A DNA stretch of 64,000 nt from Rhodococcus sp. RD6.2 (GTDB lineage Bacteria; Actinomycetota; Actinomycetes; Mycobacteriales; Mycobacteriaceae), in NCBI RefSeq assembly GCF_001040705.1, contig NZ_CVQP01000001.1, forward strand, positions 612,324 to 676,323, written 5' to 3'. Position numbers and translations under genes: made by a program. Below the pieces are notes generated by a model, which was not told the DNA's origin, made no database searches, and saw only the letters and a list, made by a program, of their open reading frames with translations. Positions 8,492 through 17,051 of the stretch are shown one piece after another (position 1 is the first letter of the stretch; every line of letters begins with the position of its first letter).

Positions 8492-10189
8492 TTACAGGCC
8501 GGGACGCTTGCCCACGGTCAGGGTGACCTCGCCGGTGTGCGCGAAGAAATCGTTGCCCTTGTCGTCGACGACGATGAACGCGGGGAAGTCGACGACGTCG
8601 ATCTTCCACACCGCCTCCATGCCGAGCTCCTCGTACTCGACGACCTCGACGTGCTTGATGCAGTCCAGCGCCAGACGCGCGGCCGGGCCACCGATCGAAC
8701 CGAGGTAGAAGCCGCCGTGCGAGTTGCAGGCGTCGGTGACCTGCTTCGAGCGGTTGCCCTTCGCGAGCATGACCATCGAGCCGCCCGCGGCCTGGAACTG
8801 CTCCACGTACGAGTCCATGCGGCCTGCGGTCGTCGGGCCGAACGATCCCGACGCAAGTCCCTCGGGAGTCTTCGCCGGTCCGGCGTAGTAGACGGGGTGA
8901 TCGCGCAGGTACTGCGGCATCTCCTCGCCTGCGTCGAGGCGTTCCTTGATCTTCGCGTGCGCGATGTCGCGGGCGACGACCAGCGGACCCGTCAGCGACA
9001 GACGCGTCTTCACCGGGTGCTTCGACAGCTCGGCGAGGATCTCCGGCATCGGCTTCGTCAGGTCGATCTTGACCGCGGCGCCCTTGCCGGTACCCGAGAT
9101 GCCGTCGGTCTCCGCGTCGAGCTGGCTGTCGGTGACCTCGGGCAGGAACTGGCCGGGGTTGAACTCGAGCTGCTCGAGAAACACGCCCTCGGGGGTGATC
9201 TTCGCCTTCGCCTGACGGTCCGCCGAGCAGGAGACGGCGATCGCGACAGGAAGCGACGCGCCGTGCCGGGGCAGGCGGATGACCCGGACGTCGTGGCAGA
9301 AGTACTTGCCGCCGAACTGCGCGCCGATGCCGATCTTCTGGGTCAGCTCGAAGACCTGCTTCTCCAGTTCGTGGTCCCGGAAGCCGCGGCCGGTGATCGC
9401 GCCCTCGGTGGGCAGCTCGTCCAGGTAGTGCGCCGACGCGTACTTCGCCGTCTTGAGCGCGAACTCGGCGGAGGTGCCGCCGACGACGATCGCCAGGTGG
9501 TACGGCGGGCACGCCGCGGTGCCGAGCGACCGGATCTTGGCCTCGAGGAACTGCATCATCGAGTCCGGGTTCAGGATCGCCTTCGTCTCCTGATACAGGT
9601 ACGACTTGTTCGCCGACCCTCCACCCTTCGCCATGAAGAGGAACTTGTAGGAGTTCTCGTGGCCCTTCGCGGTGTCCGCGTACAGCTCGATCTGCGCGGG
9701 CAGGTTGTTGCCGGTGTTCTTCTCCTCCCACATCGTGATCGGAGCGTTCTGCGAGTACCGCAGATTCAACCGGGTGTACGCGTCGTACACGCCCCGCGCG
9801 ATCGACTCCTCGTCGTCACCAGGCGTGAGAACCTGCTGGCCGCGCTTGCCCATCACGATCGCCGTGCCGGTGTCCTGGCACATCGGGAGCACACCCGCCG
9901 CGGAGATGTTCGCGTTCTTCAGCAGATCGAGTGCGACGAACTTGTCGTTGTCCGAGGCCTCCGGGTCGTCGAGAATGCTCGCGACCTGCTTGAGGTGATC
10001 GGTGCGCAGGTAGTGCGAGATGTCGTGCAGCGCGGTCTCGGTGAGCAGCCGCATCGCTTCGGGCTCGACCTTCAGGAAGGTGCGTCCGTCCGGTCCCTCG
10101 ACGGTGGACACCCCCTCGGTGGTCAGCAGCCGGTACTCGGTGGGATCTTCCCCGATCGGCAGCAGGTCCTCGTAGAGGAAGTCGGCCAT
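8492..10189 (-). CDS. fum: Fumarate hydratase, class I
   Basis: 565-residue cytosolic TCA-cycle enzyme interconverting fumarate and malate with an oxygen-sensitive [4Fe-4S] cluster. Class I features are the N-terminal alpha-domain with [13 protein letters not shown], the [14 protein letters not shown] segment bearing a cluster Cys, [15 protein letters not shown] with another, and a C-terminal beta-domain with AGPAKTPEG and [11 protein letters not shown]. Single-chain length is typical. Two ATG codons lie in tandem; 10189 is preferred since AGGAG then has a usable spacing, while 10192 would be too close. The gene is monocistronic and divergent from the CPBP protease gene. Confidence 0.95.
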   Translation of the reverse strand: MADFLYEDLLPIGEDPTEYRLLTTEGVSTVEGPDGRTFLKVEPEAMRLLTETALHDISHYLRTDHLKQVASILDDPEASDNDKFVALDLLKNANISAAGVLPMCQDTGTAIVMGKRGQQVLTPGDDEESIARGVYDAYTRLNLRYSQNAPITMWEEKNTGNNLPAQIELYADTAKGHENSYKFLFMAKGGGSANKSYLYQETKAILNPDSMMQFLEAKIRSLGTAACPPYHLAIVVGGTSAEFALKTAKYASAHYLDELPTEGAITGRGFRDHELEKQVFELTQKIGIGAQFGGKYFCHDVRVIRLPRHGASLPVAIAVSCSADRQAKAKITPEGVFLEQLEFNPGQFLPEVTDSQLDAETDGISGTGKGAAVKIDLTKPMPEILAELSKHPVKTRLSLTGPLVVARDIAHAKIKERLDAGEEMPQYLRDHPVYYAGPAKTPEGLASGSFGPTTAGRMDSYVEQFQAAGGSMVMLAKGNRSKQVTDACNSHGGFYLGSIGGPAARLALDCIKHVEVVEYEELGMEAVWKIDVVDFPAFIVVDDKGNDFFAHTGEVTLTVGKRPGL

Positions 10190-10297
10190 CATCTCTCCTG
10201 GGCATGGGCGTGTGAAGGTCGGGATCCAGGCTAAACCTGCCCGTCGAGTGTGACGAAGGCGGGGATCATACGGGCCTTTCCCTGCTCGTGGGGTCCG

Positions 10298-10310
10298 TAC
10301 ACTGGGCGGG
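10298..10310 (+). promoter_or_regulatory. -10 box of leaderless promoter, CPBP protease gene
   Basis: TACACT at 10298-10303 followed by 7 nt and the GTG start at 10311. There is no Shine-Dalgarno, so the transcript probably begins at the start codon. Confidence 0.55.
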
Positions 10311-11042
10311 GTGTCCGAAACGATCGCCGTCCATCGCCCGCGGTTCCACGCGTATCTCGACGTCGCGGTCGTCGTCGCGGTCCTGGTGTGCACGAACCTG
10401 ATCGCGCACTTCACCACCGTGTGGGCGTCGGTGGCCGCCGTCCCGATCGCGGCAGCGGTCCTCCTCGGTCTGGGCCGGAGTCGGGGACTGGGCTGGCACG
10501 AACTCGGACTCTCGCCGCGGCACTGGCGGCGCGGCACCCTCTATGCGCTCGGTGCGGTCGCGCTGGTCCTCGCCGTGGTCGCGGCGGCCATCGCGCTTCC
10601 GCTGACCCGCCAGTTCTTCCTGAGCAACCGGTACGCGACGGTCTCGGGTGCACTGATCGCATCGATGATCGTCATCCCCCTGCAGACCGTCATCCCGGAG
10701 GAGCTGGCGTTCCGTGGTGTCCTGCACGGAACGCTCGAACGTGTCTGGGGCGCCCGCGGAGTCTTCGCGGCAGGTTCGCTCCTGTTCGGCTTCTGGCACA
10801 TCGCGTCGTCACTGGGACTGACCACGGGTAATCAGGGGCTCACCGGGATCCTCGGCGCCGGACTGTTCGGGCAGATCGTCGGGATCGCGGGCGCCGTTGC
10901 CGCCACCGCGGCCGCCGGAGTCGCATTCACCTGGTTGCGGCGCCGCAGCGGCAGCCTCCTCGCGCCCATCGCGCTGCACTGGTCCCTCAACGGAGTGGGA
11001 GCCCTCGCGGCGGCCCTCGTCTGGCACGTCACCCTGTCGTGA
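10311..11042 (+). CDS. CPBP-family intramembrane metalloprotease
   Basis: 243-residue membrane protein with about eight hydrophobic segments. The CPBP/Abi (Rce1-like) motifs are in order: EELAFRG with the Glu pair at 130-131, FGFWHIASS with His 163, and [11 protein letters not shown] with a His near 229. In Rce1 the corresponding residues activate water for cleavage of prenylated peptides; bacterial substrates are mostly unknown. The start is GTG 10311, supported by the leaderless -10 box. Its 3' end overlaps that of the opposing small membrane gene by 14 bp. Confidence 0.88.
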   Translation: MSETIAVHRPRFHAYLDVAVVVAVLVCTNLIAHFTTVWASVAAVPIAAAVLLGLGRSRGLGWHELGLSPRHWRRGTLYALGAVALVLAVVAAAIALPLTRQFFLSNRYATVSGALIASMIVIPLQTVIPEELAFRGVLHGTLERVWGARGVFAAGSLLFGFWHIASSLGLTTGNQGLTGILGAGLFGQIVGIAGAVAATAAAGVAFTWLRRRSGSLLAPIALHWSLNGVGALAAALVWHVTLS

Positions 11043-11337
11043 CGTTGCCACCGTTCTCGAACTCGGCGATGTCGCGCGCCAGCTCTCGCTGAAGGGCGAA
11101 GTACATCGCCGGGTGCATCCGCTGCTGTTCCGGAAGCGGAACACGTTTGCGTGGTCGCCCGAAGGCCAGCCAGAGCGCGGGACCGACCGGCGGCAGCAGC
11201 GCGATCGCCGCGATCCACGTCCGGCGGCGCGCCCGGCACATCTCCCACTCCCGTCGCGAGACGGCATCCGTGAGCGTCCCAGCCCAGAGCGGCACGATCA
11301 CCGCCGCGGCCAGCATCGGCGTGAGTTGCTTCTGCAC
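11029..11337 (-). CDS. PLDc_N-domain small membrane protein
   Basis: 102 residues beginning at GTG 11337, which has GGGAGGA about 9 nt upstream. It contains a hydrophobic hairpin: a first helix near the N terminus (MLAAAVIVPLWAG), then RRTWIAAIALLPPVGPALWLAFGRPR. That second segment closely follows the phospholipase D/cardiolipin synthase N-terminal domain pattern (helix, P-x-x-G-P, aromatic, FGRP). There is no catalytic PLD part. It is probably a stand-alone anchor or regulator in the membrane. It is convergent with, and overlaps, the CPBP gene. Confidence 0.75.
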   Translation of the reverse strand: MQKQLTPMLAAAVIVPLWAGTLTDAVSRREWEMCRARRRTWIAAIALLPPVGPALWLAFGRPRKRVPLPEQQRMHPAMYFALQRELARDIAEFENGGNVTTG

Positions 11338-11478
11338 GATTTCGGTTCCTCCCCCGTCGCGTGGCTGTCGAAGCCACCTGATGTCGACCCCCTGCAGGGA
11401 GGGTACGGGGTGGGGGAGCTGTTTCACCCGGGGTTCGTACCGGACTTAGCGAACCCTCAGGAACGGCTGAGATTCGTC

Positions 11479-11700
11479 TCAGAGGTCGAACGGAACCCAC
11501 CGGCCGAACGGCGGAGGCCCCTCGCCGTGCACCTTGATGCGATGACTCGGGTCGTCCGGGGTGATGTGCATCCATTCGTAGCCGTGGAGAACGTGTTCCT
11601 CGTTTTCCTCGGTGCTCGCGACGACGAGGTCGCCGTTGGGGCGTTGCTCGAATGTGAACGGGCTCTCGGGTGCGATCACCCACCACGTTTCCTTAGCCAT
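11479..11700 (-). CDS. Small hypothetical protein (73 aa)
   Basis: The start at ATG 11700 is supported by GAGGAGG 7 nt upstream. The protein is soluble and rich in Trp, Pro and Glu (opening MAKETWWVIAPESPF and ending FGRWVPFDL), with no signal peptide or membrane segment. I do not recognise a family. Codon usage matches the neighbours, and the strong ribosome binding site argues that it is real. It lies alone between the PLDc_N gene and the DUF1906 gene. Confidence 0.65.
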   Translation of the reverse strand: MAKETWWVIAPESPFTFEQRPNGDLVVASTEENEEHVLHGYEWMHITPDDPSHRIKVHGEGPPPFGRWVPFDL

Positions 11701-11904
11701 GGCCCACCCTCCTCGGGGAGGTTTTCCTGCTGGTCGGCTGCCCTTCGGATACGGTTCCGAGCCTACCGCCGAACCGGCCGTCGGCACCCGCACCTTCGGT
11801 TACGGGTGAGACGCAACAGGGCGCGTGCGACTGGCGGGCACCACTGTGCTGTGATGCAATTCACCGAGGCCGACCGCAGACGATCCGATGAAGCGAGGCG
11901 CCCC

Positions 11905-12624
11905 GTGCATGTCACCCGTCGTGAACTGTTCAGATTCGCAGCCGTGGGCTCGGCCGCGCTCGGTGCCGCGGCGCTGGGCGTGACCGGCGCCGCGGGTGCC
12001 GCGCCGCTCGGCACACTGGTCGACTACTCCGGCGGCGTGCCGTCCGCCGACGCCATCCGAGCAGCAGGGCATGTCGGCGCCATCCGATACGTCTCCGATC
12101 GCAGGCCGGGCGCCGAATGGATGGTCGGCAAACCCATCCGGGCCGACGAGGCGTCCGCGTTGATCGAGGCCGGCCTCGAGATCGTTTCCTGCTACCAGTT
12201 CGGCAAAGGTGCGACCGCCGACTGGCGCGGTGGATTCGAAGCGGGTGTCACACATGCCAGGCGCGGACTCGAACTGCACCGCGCCGCGGGCGGACCCGAA
12301 GGGCGCCCGATCTACACGTCGATCGACGACAACCCGAACACCGTCGACATCACGACGAAGGTCCTGCCGTACGTACTCGGCTGGGAATCCGTGATCGGAC
12401 GCGAGAACACCGGCGTCTACGCGAACTCCGGCACGATCGACGCACTGAGGCTGGCAGGCGCGGGAAGTTTCTTCTGGCAGCACGACTGGGGGACACCCGA
12501 GGGCTACGTCCACCCCGCCGCGCACCTGCACCAGTACGAGATCGACAAGCGTGCCATCGACGGGGTCGGAGTCGACCTCAACACGATCCTCAAGCCCGAC
12601 TACGGCCAGTGGTCGCTCGCCTGA
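11905..12624 (+). CDS. Tat-exported DUF1906 (glycoside-hydrolase-like) protein, Rv2525c type
   Basis: 239 residues from GTG 11905. A twin-arginine signal (TRRELFRFAAVGSAALG...AGAA) starts four residues in, followed by a DUF1906 domain: a TIM-barrel-like fold related to GH25/N-acetylmuramidase-like enzymes, with VDYSGGVPSADAIRAAG, YTSIDDNP and FFWQHDWG. The M. tuberculosis homologue Rv2525c is a Tat substrate of the cell envelope. A longer reading from ATG 11854 is open but lacks a ribosome binding site and gives an unusually long n-region. A hairpin spans the stop codon. Catalytic activity is not established for this family. Confidence 0.85.
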   Translation: MHVTRRELFRFAAVGSAALGAAALGVTGAAGAAPLGTLVDYSGGVPSADAIRAAGHVGAIRYVSDRRPGAEWMVGKPIRADEASALIEAGLEIVSCYQFGKGATADWRGGFEAGVTHARRGLELHRAAGGPEGRPIYTSIDDNPNTVDITTKVLPYVLGWESVIGRENTGVYANSGTIDALRLAGAGSFFWQHDWGTPEGYVHPAAHLHQYEIDKRAIDGVGVDLNTILKPDYGQWSLA

Positions 12625-12640
12625 GCGACCACCGGCCGTA
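12601..12640. terminator. Hairpin spanning the stop codon of the DUF1906 gene
   Basis: Arms 12601-12618 and 12623-12640 pair along their length with one mismatch, around a GCCT loop. The left arm is coding sequence. It can also terminate the convergent lipoprotein gene ending at 12657. Confidence 0.75.
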
Positions 12641-12656
12641 GTTGTACGGTCCTAGG

Positions 12657-13142
12657 TCAGCAGAGCGGCTTGGCGATGTTGTAGATCTGCTGCGCCTGCT
12701 CCGGAGTCGCCTCGGTGCCGCCGTTGCCCGCCCGAACCTGCAGTTCGGAGACCACCGTCGACTCGTCGACGTTGGCGTCGATTGCCGCACACGTCTCGGC
12801 GTAGATGTCCTCGATGGCGGCGTCGTCGCGTCCCTCGGAGAGATCGGGATAGCCCGCCCGGAATGCGGCGACGAACGCACCCGACTGGATGGCGTCGACC
12901 GCGCCACTCGCGCGACTCGTCAGGCCCGCCGCCGCGGACTGCATCGACGAGACCGCTCCCTGCGCCGACGAGATGGCGCCCTGGGCTGCGTTCGCGGCCG
13001 AGCTGACGGCATCGGATGCCCGATCGAGGACGCCCGCCGTCGTGGTGACGGTGGTGTCGCTGCTCTCGCTGTCGGAGGTGCATCCCGCGACGGTGAGAGA
13101 GACGACGGTCGCGGTGAACAGTGCTGCTGCTACACGCTTCAT
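12657..13142 (-). CDS. Putative lipoprotein with DUF732-like C-terminal domain
   Basis: 161 residues. The N-terminal lipoprotein signal ends at the lipobox VAGC (Cys 21), so the mature protein should be acylated and held at the outer face of the membrane. An Ala/Ser-rich low-complexity linker of about 60 residues follows. A compact helical C-terminal domain then has two cysteines (AETCAAI and the final KPLC) and the pattern FVAAFRAGYPDL...QAQQIYNIAKPLC. That pattern resembles DUF732 domains, common and often secreted in mycolata. Function unknown; a hemophore-like or envelope role would be guesswork. Confidence 0.75.
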   Translation of the reverse strand: MKRVAAALFTATVVSLTVAGCTSDSESSDTTVTTTAGVLDRASDAVSSAANAAQGAISSAQGAVSSMQSAAAGLTSRASGAVDAIQSGAFVAAFRAGYPDLSEGRDDAAIEDIYAETCAAIDANVDESTVVSELQVRAGNGGTEATPEQAQQIYNIAKPLC

Positions 13143-13232
13143 GTGTCGAGCCTAGCCCCGGACGTAACGCCTGGGGCGGATGTGGACGACGTAGGGAAGA
13201 ACGAGTCGCAATCGAAAGGACACCGATCACAC

Positions 13233-13334
13233 GTGGACATTGTCATCAACCTCGTCTATGCATTCGCAGCCAACCTCTACGAGGAGATCTCCGCAGGCTC
13301 GACCGCAGGCGTAGGGGAGCAGCAGAACCCCTGA
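13233..13334 (+). CDS. Possible 33-aa small protein
   Basis: A short frame from GTG 13233 to TGA 13334 encodes a peptide with an amphipathic or hydrophobic N-terminal half (VDIVINLVYAFAANLYEEI) and a polar tail. A weak AAAGGA lies about 12 nt upstream. It fills the gap between two other genes and shows no overlap, but length and signal are too weak to be sure. I recognise no family. Confidence 0.35.
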   Translation: MDIVINLVYAFAANLYEEISAGSTAGVGEQQNP

Positions 13335-13348
13335 CGGGCCGGTCGGTG

Positions 13349-13882
13349 TCAGCCGCCGACCTTTGCGAGCCACCGACGGGCCTCGTCCGGCAGTGTGCCC
13401 GCGGACTCGGCGGCGCGGCACCACTTCTTGGCCATCGCAAGGAACTTCATCGGGTTGTAGACGTCCTCTTCGCAGGACCACAGCCCGTCGCCCGCGTAGT
13501 GCAGGATCGTCAGGTTCGACGCGCCGTGGACCGATCCGTCGCCCGGATCGCACATCGGGTTGTCGATCTCGCAGATCACCCAGCCCCGCTGCTCGTCGAT
13601 GGTGTGCCACAGCGCCGGGAATGCCGTCATGTGACTGCCGGGGAAGCTCGACATCGTGCGGTTGATCCACGGACGGATCTCCTCGCGGCCGGAGAACGTG
13701 CCGTATGCGTGCTCCACGTAGTTCGCGTCCTCGGTGAACATGTCCGCGAACAGGTCCCAGTTCCCGGTCTCCTTCGCGGTCTCCACCGTGCGCTGGTAGC
13801 CGGCGAATGCCTGCTCCAGTTCCTCCCGGCTCCAGCGGCCTCCGGTCGGGGCGAGTGTGGCGTCGTTGCCGGGCAGGGTCAC
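13349..13882 (-). CDS. SnoaL/NTF2-like polyketide-cyclase-type protein
   Basis: 177 residues from GTG 13882, which has GGAGG 5 nt upstream; ATG 13894 in frame lacks one. The fold signature is SnoaL-like: WSREELEQAFAGYQRTVETAKETGNWDLFADMFTEDANYVEHAYGTFSGREEI, then a beta-sheet with WVICEIDNPMCDPG and a C-terminal helix. The family includes ketosteroid isomerases, dehydratases and non-enzymatic binding proteins. Several aromatic and acidic pocket residues are present, but the substrate cannot be inferred. It precedes no obvious pathway genes. Confidence 0.75.
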   Translation of the reverse strand: MTLPGNDATLAPTGGRWSREELEQAFAGYQRTVETAKETGNWDLFADMFTEDANYVEHAYGTFSGREEIRPWINRTMSSFPGSHMTAFPALWHTIDEQRGWVICEIDNPMCDPGDGSVHGASNLTILHYAGDGLWSCEEDVYNPMKFLAMAKKWCRAAESAGTLPDEARRWLAKVGG

Positions 13883-13935
13883 GGGGTCCTCCATCGGTGT
13901 CGGTCGAAACCGGATGGGGCGATCCCGGTTTCGGC

Positions 13936-14274
13936 TCAGGTCTGGGTATGCGAGAGCGGTGACGCCGCGAGTTCCGGTTCCTCCGCCAGCACGTGAAGTG
14001 GGCGGTCTCCGGGACCCTCGCCGTCGGCCCGCCAGGACAGCACCGACCATCGGGACAGGCCCGACAGCGCGGAACCGAGGCTACCGAACGAGCCGGACGA
14101 CAGCGCGGAACCGGCGGATCCGATCGACCCTATCGAGAGGATCGAGAAGGCGGAGCCGATCGACAGGATCGAGTACGCGGACCCGATCGACAGGATGGAT
14201 CCCTCCGAGCGGATGGACAGGATCGACCGACTGGAGCGCACGGACTTGACGGAGCGTCGACTGCGAGTGGCCAT
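13936..14274 (-). CDS. Serine-triplet (S-x-x) repeat protein
   Basis: 112-residue protein with an extraordinary regular pattern. From residue 5 to residue 80 every third residue is serine, 26 triplets without a break. The middle positions are mostly I, L, A and G, and a higher-order nine-residue unit SILSIGSAx is repeated. The first triplets carry Arg/Lys (RRSVKSVRS), giving a basic N terminus. After residue 81 comes a Trp-containing joint and an acidic, His-containing tail. There is no signal peptide. A three-residue period fits a tight solenoid or filament-like fold, but I know no function. The start ATG 14274 is the natural choice although the Shine-Dalgarno is poor; GTG 14289 is possible. 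Confidence 0.7.
   Translation of the reverse strand: MATRSRRSVKSVRSSRSILSIRSEGSILSIGSAYSILSIGSAFSILSIGSIGSAGSALSSGSFGSLGSALSGLSRWSVLSWRADGEGPGDRPLHVLAEEPELAASPLSHTQT
14032..14262 (-). repeat. Coding repeat tract: 26 serine triplets
   Basis: The DNA encoding residues 5-81 shows a 9-nt rhythm (one Ser codon per three codons) with a 27-nt superperiod over its central part, visible on the plus strand as recurring GATCGA(C/G) words. Ser codons are mixed rather than identical, so the repeat is kept at protein level and is not a recent DNA slippage product. Confidence 0.75.
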
Positions 14275-14320
14275 TCCCCGGTTTACCACGGTGCGGCCCA
14301 CCGCACGACCCGGCGAATGA

Positions 14321-14355
14321 ACGAAGGCCCCTCGCGTGACGCGAGGGGCCTTCGT
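14321..14355. terminator. Terminator for the secreted-protein gene
   Basis: Perfect 16-bp arms (14321-14336 and 14340-14355) around a TGA loop, 26 bp past the stop of the minus-strand gene ending at 14381. Confidence 0.9.
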
Positions 14356-14380
14356 GAGTTCGTCGATCGGAACTTCCCGA

Positions 14381-15151
14381 TCAGGGGACGTACACGGTCC
14401 CGACGGTCGGGAGGAAGCTGCAGGTAACGGCTGCGCCGCCCTCGGTCTCCGTGGTGAGCCCACCGGAGACCACGGCGAGAACGCGGCCCTGGCCGGTCTG
14501 GGCGATGCCGGACAGGGTGGCCGGGCCGTCCGGGTTGATCCGGGACGCGGTGGTCAGCTCGGTGCGGCCGGTCTTCGGGTGGTCGATGTTGACCCAGTCG
14601 ACGACCAGCGGCGCAGGCTGCTTTTCGGTGGCCTTGCTGGTGCCGAGCGCGGTGAACACGAAACCCGTCTCGCCGGCCTTCGGTCCCGGAGGGGGCAGGT
14701 GCGCGGGCCCGGGAACGGCGAGCGCCGCACCGATCGAGTCGGACTTGCCGCCGATGCAGCCCTTGCCGATGGTCGGGTACAGGAACTGGGAGATGACCGG
14801 GCCGCTCTCCGGGGGCAGCTCCGGGCCGCCGCCGCCGCTGCCGTCGAGGAACGTGATGACACGCTGGAGGGTCGACTTCGTCTGCGGGGGCAGGTTGGAC
14901 GCCTCGAGCAGCGCCTTCGCCTGCGCGAGCAGATCTGCCTGCGGGTTGGCAATGTCCGTCACGCCGAGCTCGATCGGGCCCGCGGCTGCACCGACGATCG
15001 CGGGGGCGAGCGAGGCGAGGGCCTCGATATCCAGGCCCTCAGGGATCTGGGGGACCGTGGGCTCGGCGGACGCGCTCGCCGGTAGCGCGACTGCGGCGGC
15101 GGCAATCGCCAGCGCAATGATCGATGTGCGCGTTCCTCGCGTACGAAGCAC
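14381..15151 (-). CDS. Conserved secreted protein of unknown function
   Basis: 256 residues from GTG 15151, which has GGGGA at suitable spacing. A Sec signal peptide (about 1-29) ends at ASA-EP. The mature part begins with a Pro/Ile-rich helical region (PQIPEGLDIEALASLAPAIVG). It continues with a glycine/proline loop (GSGGGGPELPPESGP), a conserved-looking block (GKGCIGGKSDSIGAALAVPGPAHLPPPGPKAG) and a beta-rich C-terminal half with a second cysteine (VTCSFLP). The two cysteines could form a disulfide. The style matches exported proteins restricted to mycolic-acid bacteria. No enzymatic motif is visible. Confidence 0.8.
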   Translation of the reverse strand: MLRTRGTRTSIIALAIAAAAVALPASASAEPTVPQIPEGLDIEALASLAPAIVGAAAGPIELGVTDIANPQADLLAQAKALLEASNLPPQTKSTLQRVITFLDGSGGGGPELPPESGPVISQFLYPTIGKGCIGGKSDSIGAALAVPGPAHLPPPGPKAGETGFVFTALGTSKATEKQPAPLVVDWVNIDHPKTGRTELTTASRINPDGPATLSGIAQTGQGRVLAVVSGGLTTETEGGAAVTCSFLPTVGTVYVP

Positions 15152-15508
15152 GGTGTCCCCATCCTTGTCGTCAAACGTCGGCGTCCCTAAGGCGACGACT
15201 GGCCCAGTAGGCCCCTCGTTGTCGAAGGGTCACTCTATGCAGGGCTTCTGGCGTTGTACAGCGTTTGCCGTGACCGTCCCACGCAATGGCGAGGGGCGAG
15301 CACCCGCGGAAGTCTACTCACTGGTACTTCCGACGATGTCGACGTCCCGACGATAGCGTGTTACGGGAGTGAACTCTGAGGTAGTTGATGCAACTGTTAC
15401 TTGCTGCCGTCGCCGTGCATCGAGTCCGCCGCCCCTGACGTAGGCTCGCCGACGACCAAGTCGGGTCCGGCCCGCAGGAACACCACCACCCTGGAGAACA
15501 CGAGCACA
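15152..15508. promoter_or_regulatory. Divergent intergenic region upstream of pimE
   Basis: 357 bp without a convincing gene. It must hold the promoters of the secreted-protein gene (leftwards) and pimE (rightwards). TAGGCT near 15441-15446 is a plausible -10 for pimE. A TAGCGT lies near 15354 in the middle. I see no strong palindrome, terminator or small frame with a ribosome binding site. Confidence 0.4.
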
Positions 15509-16804
15509 GTGTCCGAGACGACTCCTGCGTCCGAGGCGAACGACGCCGCCCCGGCCCGCAGCCCCAGGACACGGGCGGACCGGTTCCTGCGGCTGGCACC
15601 CCTGCTCCTCTTCGTCTCGGTCGCGGCGCGGATGGCATGGTCCCTGCTCAGCGCCAACGGCATGAACCTCGTCGACCTGCACGTGTACGTGGACGGATCT
15701 GCGGCCCTGCTCCAGGGCGACCTGTACGACTTCACGTACTCCGAGGTGACGCCCGACTTCCCGCTGCCGTTCACCTACCCGCCGTTCGCCGCACTCGTCT
15801 TCTTCCCACTGCACTATCTGCCGTTCCCGGTCGTCGGCATCGGATGGCAGCTCGCGACGATCGCAGCGCTCTACCTGCTGGTCAGGATGAGCATCGAACT
15901 GCTTCATGGCACCCGAACGGCGTGGACACGTGGACTCGACCACCGATGGACCTCCATCGCCCTTCTGTGGACCGTGGTCGGAATGTGGACGGAACCGGTC
16001 CGCACCACCCTGGACTACGGACAGGTCAACGTCTTCCTCGCGCTCGGGGCGATGGTCGCGGTGCGCTCGACTCGGTGGTGGGTTGCGGGCGGGCTCGTCG
16101 GATTCGTCGCAGGCATAAAGCTGACTCCGGCAGTAACCGGGTTGTACTTCGTGCTGCGGCGCCGCTGGAAGGACGCGGTGTTCGCCGCGGTCGCCTTCGG
16201 TGGCACCGTCGCCCTCAGCTACCTGCTGATCGGGAACGAGGCGCGCACCTACTTCGAGCACCTGCTCGGAGACGCGTCGCGGATCGGGCCGGTCGGGTCG
16301 GTCTGGAACCAGTCCCTGCGCGGCGCGATCAGCCGCGTCGCCGGTCACGACGTCGGCAGCGGCGGCGTGTGGCTCGTCGGGGTCGCGGTCGCGGCAGCGC
16401 TCGCGTGGTTGGCGTGGCGGTCTCTCGGGCGTGACGATCTGCTGGGCACGCTGGTGATCGTCCAACTGTTCGGGCTGCTGCTCTCGCCGATCTCCTGGTC
16501 GCACCACTGGGTGTGGCTGATCCCGATGTCGATCTGGCTGGTGCACGGTCCGCTCGCCGACCGTCTCGGCTCGAAGATCCTCGCCGGAGCGTGGCTGACG
16601 TCGATCCTGGTCGGTGTGCCGTGGGTGCTGAGCTTCTTCCAGGATTCGATCTGGCTGATCTCCCGGCCCGGCCTGCTGGCGTGGCTCGGTGCGGTCGACG
16701 TCATCGGGACGGCGGCCTTCTTCCTGTGGGTGATCTACGCCGGTCGGGTCAGCCCGCGGCCAGCCGGTCGATCGCCCGCGCCAGCGTCACGTCCAGATCG
16801 GTGA
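15509..16804 (+). CDS. pimE: Polyprenol-phosphate-mannose-dependent alpha-1,2-mannosyltransferase PimE
   Basis: 431-residue GT-C/GT87 (DUF2029) enzyme with about ten membrane helices. It adds the fifth mannose to phosphatidylinositol tetramannoside on the periplasmic side, committing it to polar PIMs. The catalytic Asp is visible in the first loop (NGMNLVDLHVYVDGS), followed by the family blocks FPLPFTYPPFAALVFFPLHYLPFP, LDYGQVN, GIKLTPA and LLLSPISWSHHWVWL. These closely follow M. tuberculosis Rv1159, which is also 431 residues. The GTG start has only a distant GGAG. The last 56 bp overlap the 3' end of the opposing pterin dehydratase gene. lpqW, whose product balances PIM and lipoarabinomannan synthesis, is 6 kb away. 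Confidence 0.93.
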   Translation: MSETTPASEANDAAPARSPRTRADRFLRLAPLLLFVSVAARMAWSLLSANGMNLVDLHVYVDGSAALLQGDLYDFTYSEVTPDFPLPFTYPPFAALVFFPLHYLPFPVVGIGWQLATIAALYLLVRMSIELLHGTRTAWTRGLDHRWTSIALLWTVVGMWTEPVRTTLDYGQVNVFLALGAMVAVRSTRWWVAGGLVGFVAGIKLTPAVTGLYFVLRRRWKDAVFAAVAFGGTVALSYLLIGNEARTYFEHLLGDASRIGPVGSVWNQSLRGAISRVAGHDVGSGGVWLVGVAVAAALAWLAWRSLGRDDLLGTLVIVQLFGLLLSPISWSHHWVWLIPMSIWLVHGPLADRLGSKILAGAWLTSILVGVPWVLSFFQDSIWLISRPGLLAWLGAVDVIGTAAFFLWVIYAGRVSPRPAGRSPAPASRPDR

Positions 16805-17042
16805 TTCCGCCCTTGAAATGGGTGGAGCACCGGAAGGTGAGAGTTCGCCAGCGGATGTCGATGTCGGGGTGGTGATTGCCCGACTCGGCGATCTCGGCCA
16901 CCCGGTCGACCAGGGTGATCGCGGCGGGAAACGTGGGCAGTTCGACGGTTCGAACGATCGCCGCGCCGTCGCGGCGCCACTGAGGCAGCCCCGTCAGTGC
17001 CTCGGCGACCTCTGCGTCGGTCAGCAACTCGGCCATGGTCAT
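16749..17042 (-). CDS. 4a-hydroxytetrahydrobiopterin dehydratase (pterin-4a-carbinolamine dehydratase)
   Basis: 97-residue PCD/DCoH-fold protein that dehydrates 4a-carbinolamine pterins. The active-site signature is clear: GNHHPDIDIRWRTLTFRCSTHFKGGITDLD, that is the E-x-x-x-H-H-P block and the T-H motif. The length is normal. Start ATG 17042 was chosen over ATG 17036 because GGGA sits upstream; either is possible. Its start lies only 9 bp from that of the divergent mutT2. In M. tuberculosis the corresponding Rv1159A also lies between pimE and mutT2, which supports orthology. Confidence 0.9.
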   Translation of the reverse strand: MTMAELLTDAEVAEALTGLPQWRRDGAAIVRTVELPTFPAAITLVDRVAEIAESGNHHPDIDIRWRTLTFRCSTHFKGGITDLDVTLARAIDRLAAG

Positions 17043-17051
17043 GATGGTCCC

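Noticed and set aside
10897-11904. A long upstream extension of the DUF1906 gene
   Set aside because: It runs antisense to two plausible small genes and would bury the twin-arginine signal inside the protein.
14032-14262. A CRISPR-like or satellite DNA array
   Set aside because: The periodicity is 9/27 nt, in frame, with degenerate Ser codons and no constant repeat plus unique spacer. It is a coding repeat.
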